This document shows positions 62,702 through 64,000 of a stretch of DNA of 64,000 bases, piece by piece. Position 1 is the stretch's first letter; each line of letters begins with the position of its first letter. Position numbers and translations under genes: made by a program. The notes below the pieces were generated by a model. The model did not search any database and had not been told where the DNA came from. It worked only from the letters and a program-made list of their open reading frames with translations. Source of the stretch: UBA6136 sp044350805 (GTDB lineage: Bacteria > Pseudomonadota > Gammaproteobacteria > Methylococcales > Methylococcaceae); NCBI GenBank assembly GCA_044350805.1, contig JBILGU010000009.1, positions 52,725-116,724 on the forward strand, in the 5' to 3' direction.

Positions 62702-62718
62702 CGTTCTTTGAAGCAAAA

Positions 62719-62749
62719 TGGCATCCCTGAATCCTGGTGGATGCCACCA
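62719..62749 (+). promoter_or_regulatory. Two mutually exclusive hairpins upstream of the YG-rich lipoprotein gene
   Basis: TGGCATCC (62719-62726) can pair with GGATGCCA (62739-62746). Alternatively TGGTGG (62735-62740) can pair with CCACCA (62744-62749) around a three-base loop. The two structures share bases and cannot coexist, so a conformational switch in the leader is possible. Distance to the ATG at 62856 is about 105 bases. Confidence 0.4.
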
Positions 62750-62855
62750 AAGGCCGGGACCGATTGAGCAAGCCATGGCCTCTCTCTGTATTTATGTTTG
62801 GCTTGGCGATCCATGACCTAGGAATCCTCGAAGGCCCTCATGGAGGGGCAAACAG

Positions 62856-63260
62856 ATGAAACAAAACATGATGGTGATCGTGGCTTTGGGATTGCTCTCA
62901 GGATGTGGCAGCTATTACAGCTACCCCGGCATGGCCGGAGTGGATTATGGCTATGGGTATGGATATCCGCCACCCGTCAATTATGGCTATGGATACGGTT
63001 ACGCCCCTTATCCCGGGCCTGCCTATGGGTATTACCCTGGGCCTGTCTATTACGGCCGTCCTTACGGCGGTTATGGCTATGGTTATGATGAGCATCCGCC
63101 AAGGCCTCCGATTAGCAACAATCAAAAGGCACTCAATTACGTTTACGATCACCGAAATCAAATCCAGCATCTGCCTCCTCAGCAACAACGACAAATACTG
63201 AGGCAGGCTGAAAAGCTGGGGCAGCAGAGCAATCATCACCGCCAAAACAAGCATCACTAG
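62856..63260 (+). CDS. Tyr/Gly/Pro-rich lipoprotein
   Basis: The 134-residue protein has a lipoprotein signal with lipobox LLSGC. The mature part is dominated by YGYGYG and YPPP/PGP repeats up to about residue 85, then a basic, glutamine- and histidine-rich tail (LPPQQQRQILRQAEKLG). A GGAGGGG site seven bases upstream fixes the start. Repetitive Tyr-Gly lipoproteins of this kind are probably structural surface components; the exact role is unknown. Confidence 0.78.
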   Translation: MKQNMMVIVALGLLSGCGSYYSYPGMAGVDYGYGYGYPPPVNYGYGYGYAPYPGPAYGYYPGPVYYGRPYGGYGYGYDEHPPRPPISNNQKALNYVYDHRNQIQHLPPQQQRQILRQAEKLGQQSNHHRQNKHH

Positions 63261-63430
63261 AATCAAGAGCCCCATCCTGAGATATGCATACTTATGTGCT
63301 GGACGAAGCGGATGCAATTCGGGATGATGCCCAACCCTTGGTAAGAGTCGATATCCCATTCGCTGATCTGTGACGTCAGAAATTTGGTGAGACGTGTGGG
63401 GGCCCCTGTTTTCAGATTCGAAAACCCTGG

Positions 63431-63790
63431 ATGAGAAAAAATATGCAGAAAACGATCCTGTTCCTTTGCCTTGCGGCTGCATCCTCCGTTAGTTTTGCAG
63501 CGGGTGCGGGCAAAACCATCAAGGGTTCCGTGACCACCCCTATGGCTGGTGTCATCTGCGATAAGAAGGCCAACTTTTGCGCGGATTCGAGCGGGATCTC
63601 TGCGGGACTCACCAAGGAATTTCTTGGGGATGCTGCGCAGGCAAAACTGATGGCGATGGGTGACTTCGATATGAGTGAGTTCGTCCTCACGAATGGCGTT
63701 CGTTGCGACACCAAAACCCAAAAGTGCACGGTCAGCAAGATCAACCAGACGGTCGATGCAGCGCACACCAAGGCCTTGTTCGGAAAGTAA
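63431..63790 (+). CDS. Small exported protein, YcgJ-like
   Basis: The 119-residue protein has a signal peptide (cleavage near FAAGA) and a mature part with two cysteine pairs: VICDKKANFCAD and RCDTKTQKC. The pattern, including GISAGLTKEFLGDAAQAKL, resembles the YcgJ/Fels-1-like family of small periplasmic proteins. The function of that family is not established. An ATG at 63443 with GAG upstream is an alternative start. Confidence 0.72.
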   Translation: MRKNMQKTILFLCLAAASSVSFAAGAGKTIKGSVTTPMAGVICDKKANFCADSSGISAGLTKEFLGDAAQAKLMAMGDFDMSEFVLTNGVRCDTKTQKCTVSKINQTVDAAHTKALFGK

Positions 63791-63821
63791 AGGCCATTCC
63801 CCCGCAAGAGGCAGACTCTCC

Positions 63822-63944
63822 ATGTCAGCAATAAAAATCACATTGGCTGCTCTGTCTCTTGCTGTGAGTCTTTCTTGGAATCCGCGCCTATCATTCCGCC
63901 CTCGGCTTCCATGCCTTAGTTGGCATGATCTTGGACGATTTTAG
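63822..63944 (+). CDS. Short or broken exported protein (40 residues)
   Basis: An ATG with AGAGG about 10 bases upstream opens a frame whose first 17 residues look like a signal peptide (MSAIKITLAALSLAVSL). The rest is not protein-like and stops at 63944. It may be the start of a frameshifted gene or not a gene at all. Confidence 0.25.
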   Translation: MSAIKITLAALSLAVSLSWNPRLSFRPRLPCLSWHDLGRF

Positions 63945-64000
63945 GCTCTCGGTTCGCGCTTCATCGGGCCCCTGACAGATCCTCGGAATTGCTCCCTTCG

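Overview
The window comes from a Gram-negative bacterium, most likely a beta- or gammaproteobacterium. It encodes TonB/ExbBD machinery, several outer-membrane barrels and lipoproteins, MsrPQ, bacterioferritin with heme ligands, and candidate Pho and Fur boxes of proteobacterial type. I see no rRNA, tRNA, CRISPR array, insertion sequence or phage module. Gene density is high. The largest stretches without a gene are 3220-3925 and 33792-34762.

Layout. 1-3219 (minus): an exported protein of unknown function followed by hypA-hypB-hypC-hypD, the NiFe-hydrogenase maturation genes; hypD is cut by the window edge. 3697-25262 (plus): a 21-kb surface locus behind a candidate Pho box. It holds a small exported protein, a PstS-like binding protein, a TpsB transporter, a 3368-residue TpsA exoprotein, an ExbB proton-channel protein fused to DUF2341 and LamG domains, ExbD, TonB, a putative porin, a coiled-coil protein and two lipoproteins, and ends at a strong terminator. 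25279-28040 (minus): a second copy of the small protein/PstS-like pair, inverted, so that related pairs bracket the locus. 28275-32155: modABC, modE and a di-Mop protein for molybdate. 32235-35272: bacterioferritin, a DUF4239 membrane protein, a non-coding gap and a small cytosolic protein.

35461-41837 (plus) is rich in channels and sensing: two tandem MscS-type channels, a stand-alone BLUF photoreceptor and two tandem homologues of prokaryotic pentameric ligand-gated ion channels. 41890-46232 (minus): beta-carbonic anhydrase coupled to a SulP bicarbonate-type transporter, a lipoprotein and an outer-membrane porin. 46292-52150: a candidate Fur box, a frameshifted di-heme peroxidase, a NarL-type two-component pair and a TonB-dependent receptor. 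52227-58885 (minus) is a run of eight genes: DUF2256, fatty-acid hydroxylase, SRPBCC, a short LOV photoreceptor, msrP, msrQ, threonine aldolase and a B12-binding-type radical SAM protein. It is divergent from an iron-sulphur (6-4)-type photolyase at 58976. The right end holds small lipoproteins and an OmpA-like protein.

How the parts fit. The TPS/ExbBD/TonB locus with PstS-like proteins and a Pho box resembles the phosphate-regulated PdtA/PdtB arrangement of Pseudomonas aeruginosa, but has a duplicated, mirror-image pair of partners and a C10 homopolymer in the channel gene that could make it phase-variable. The molybdate system can feed the molybdenum enzyme MsrP. Three flavin blue-light proteins (BLUF, LOV, photolyase) lie within about 21 kb. 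All functions are inferred from sequence reading; no database search was run.
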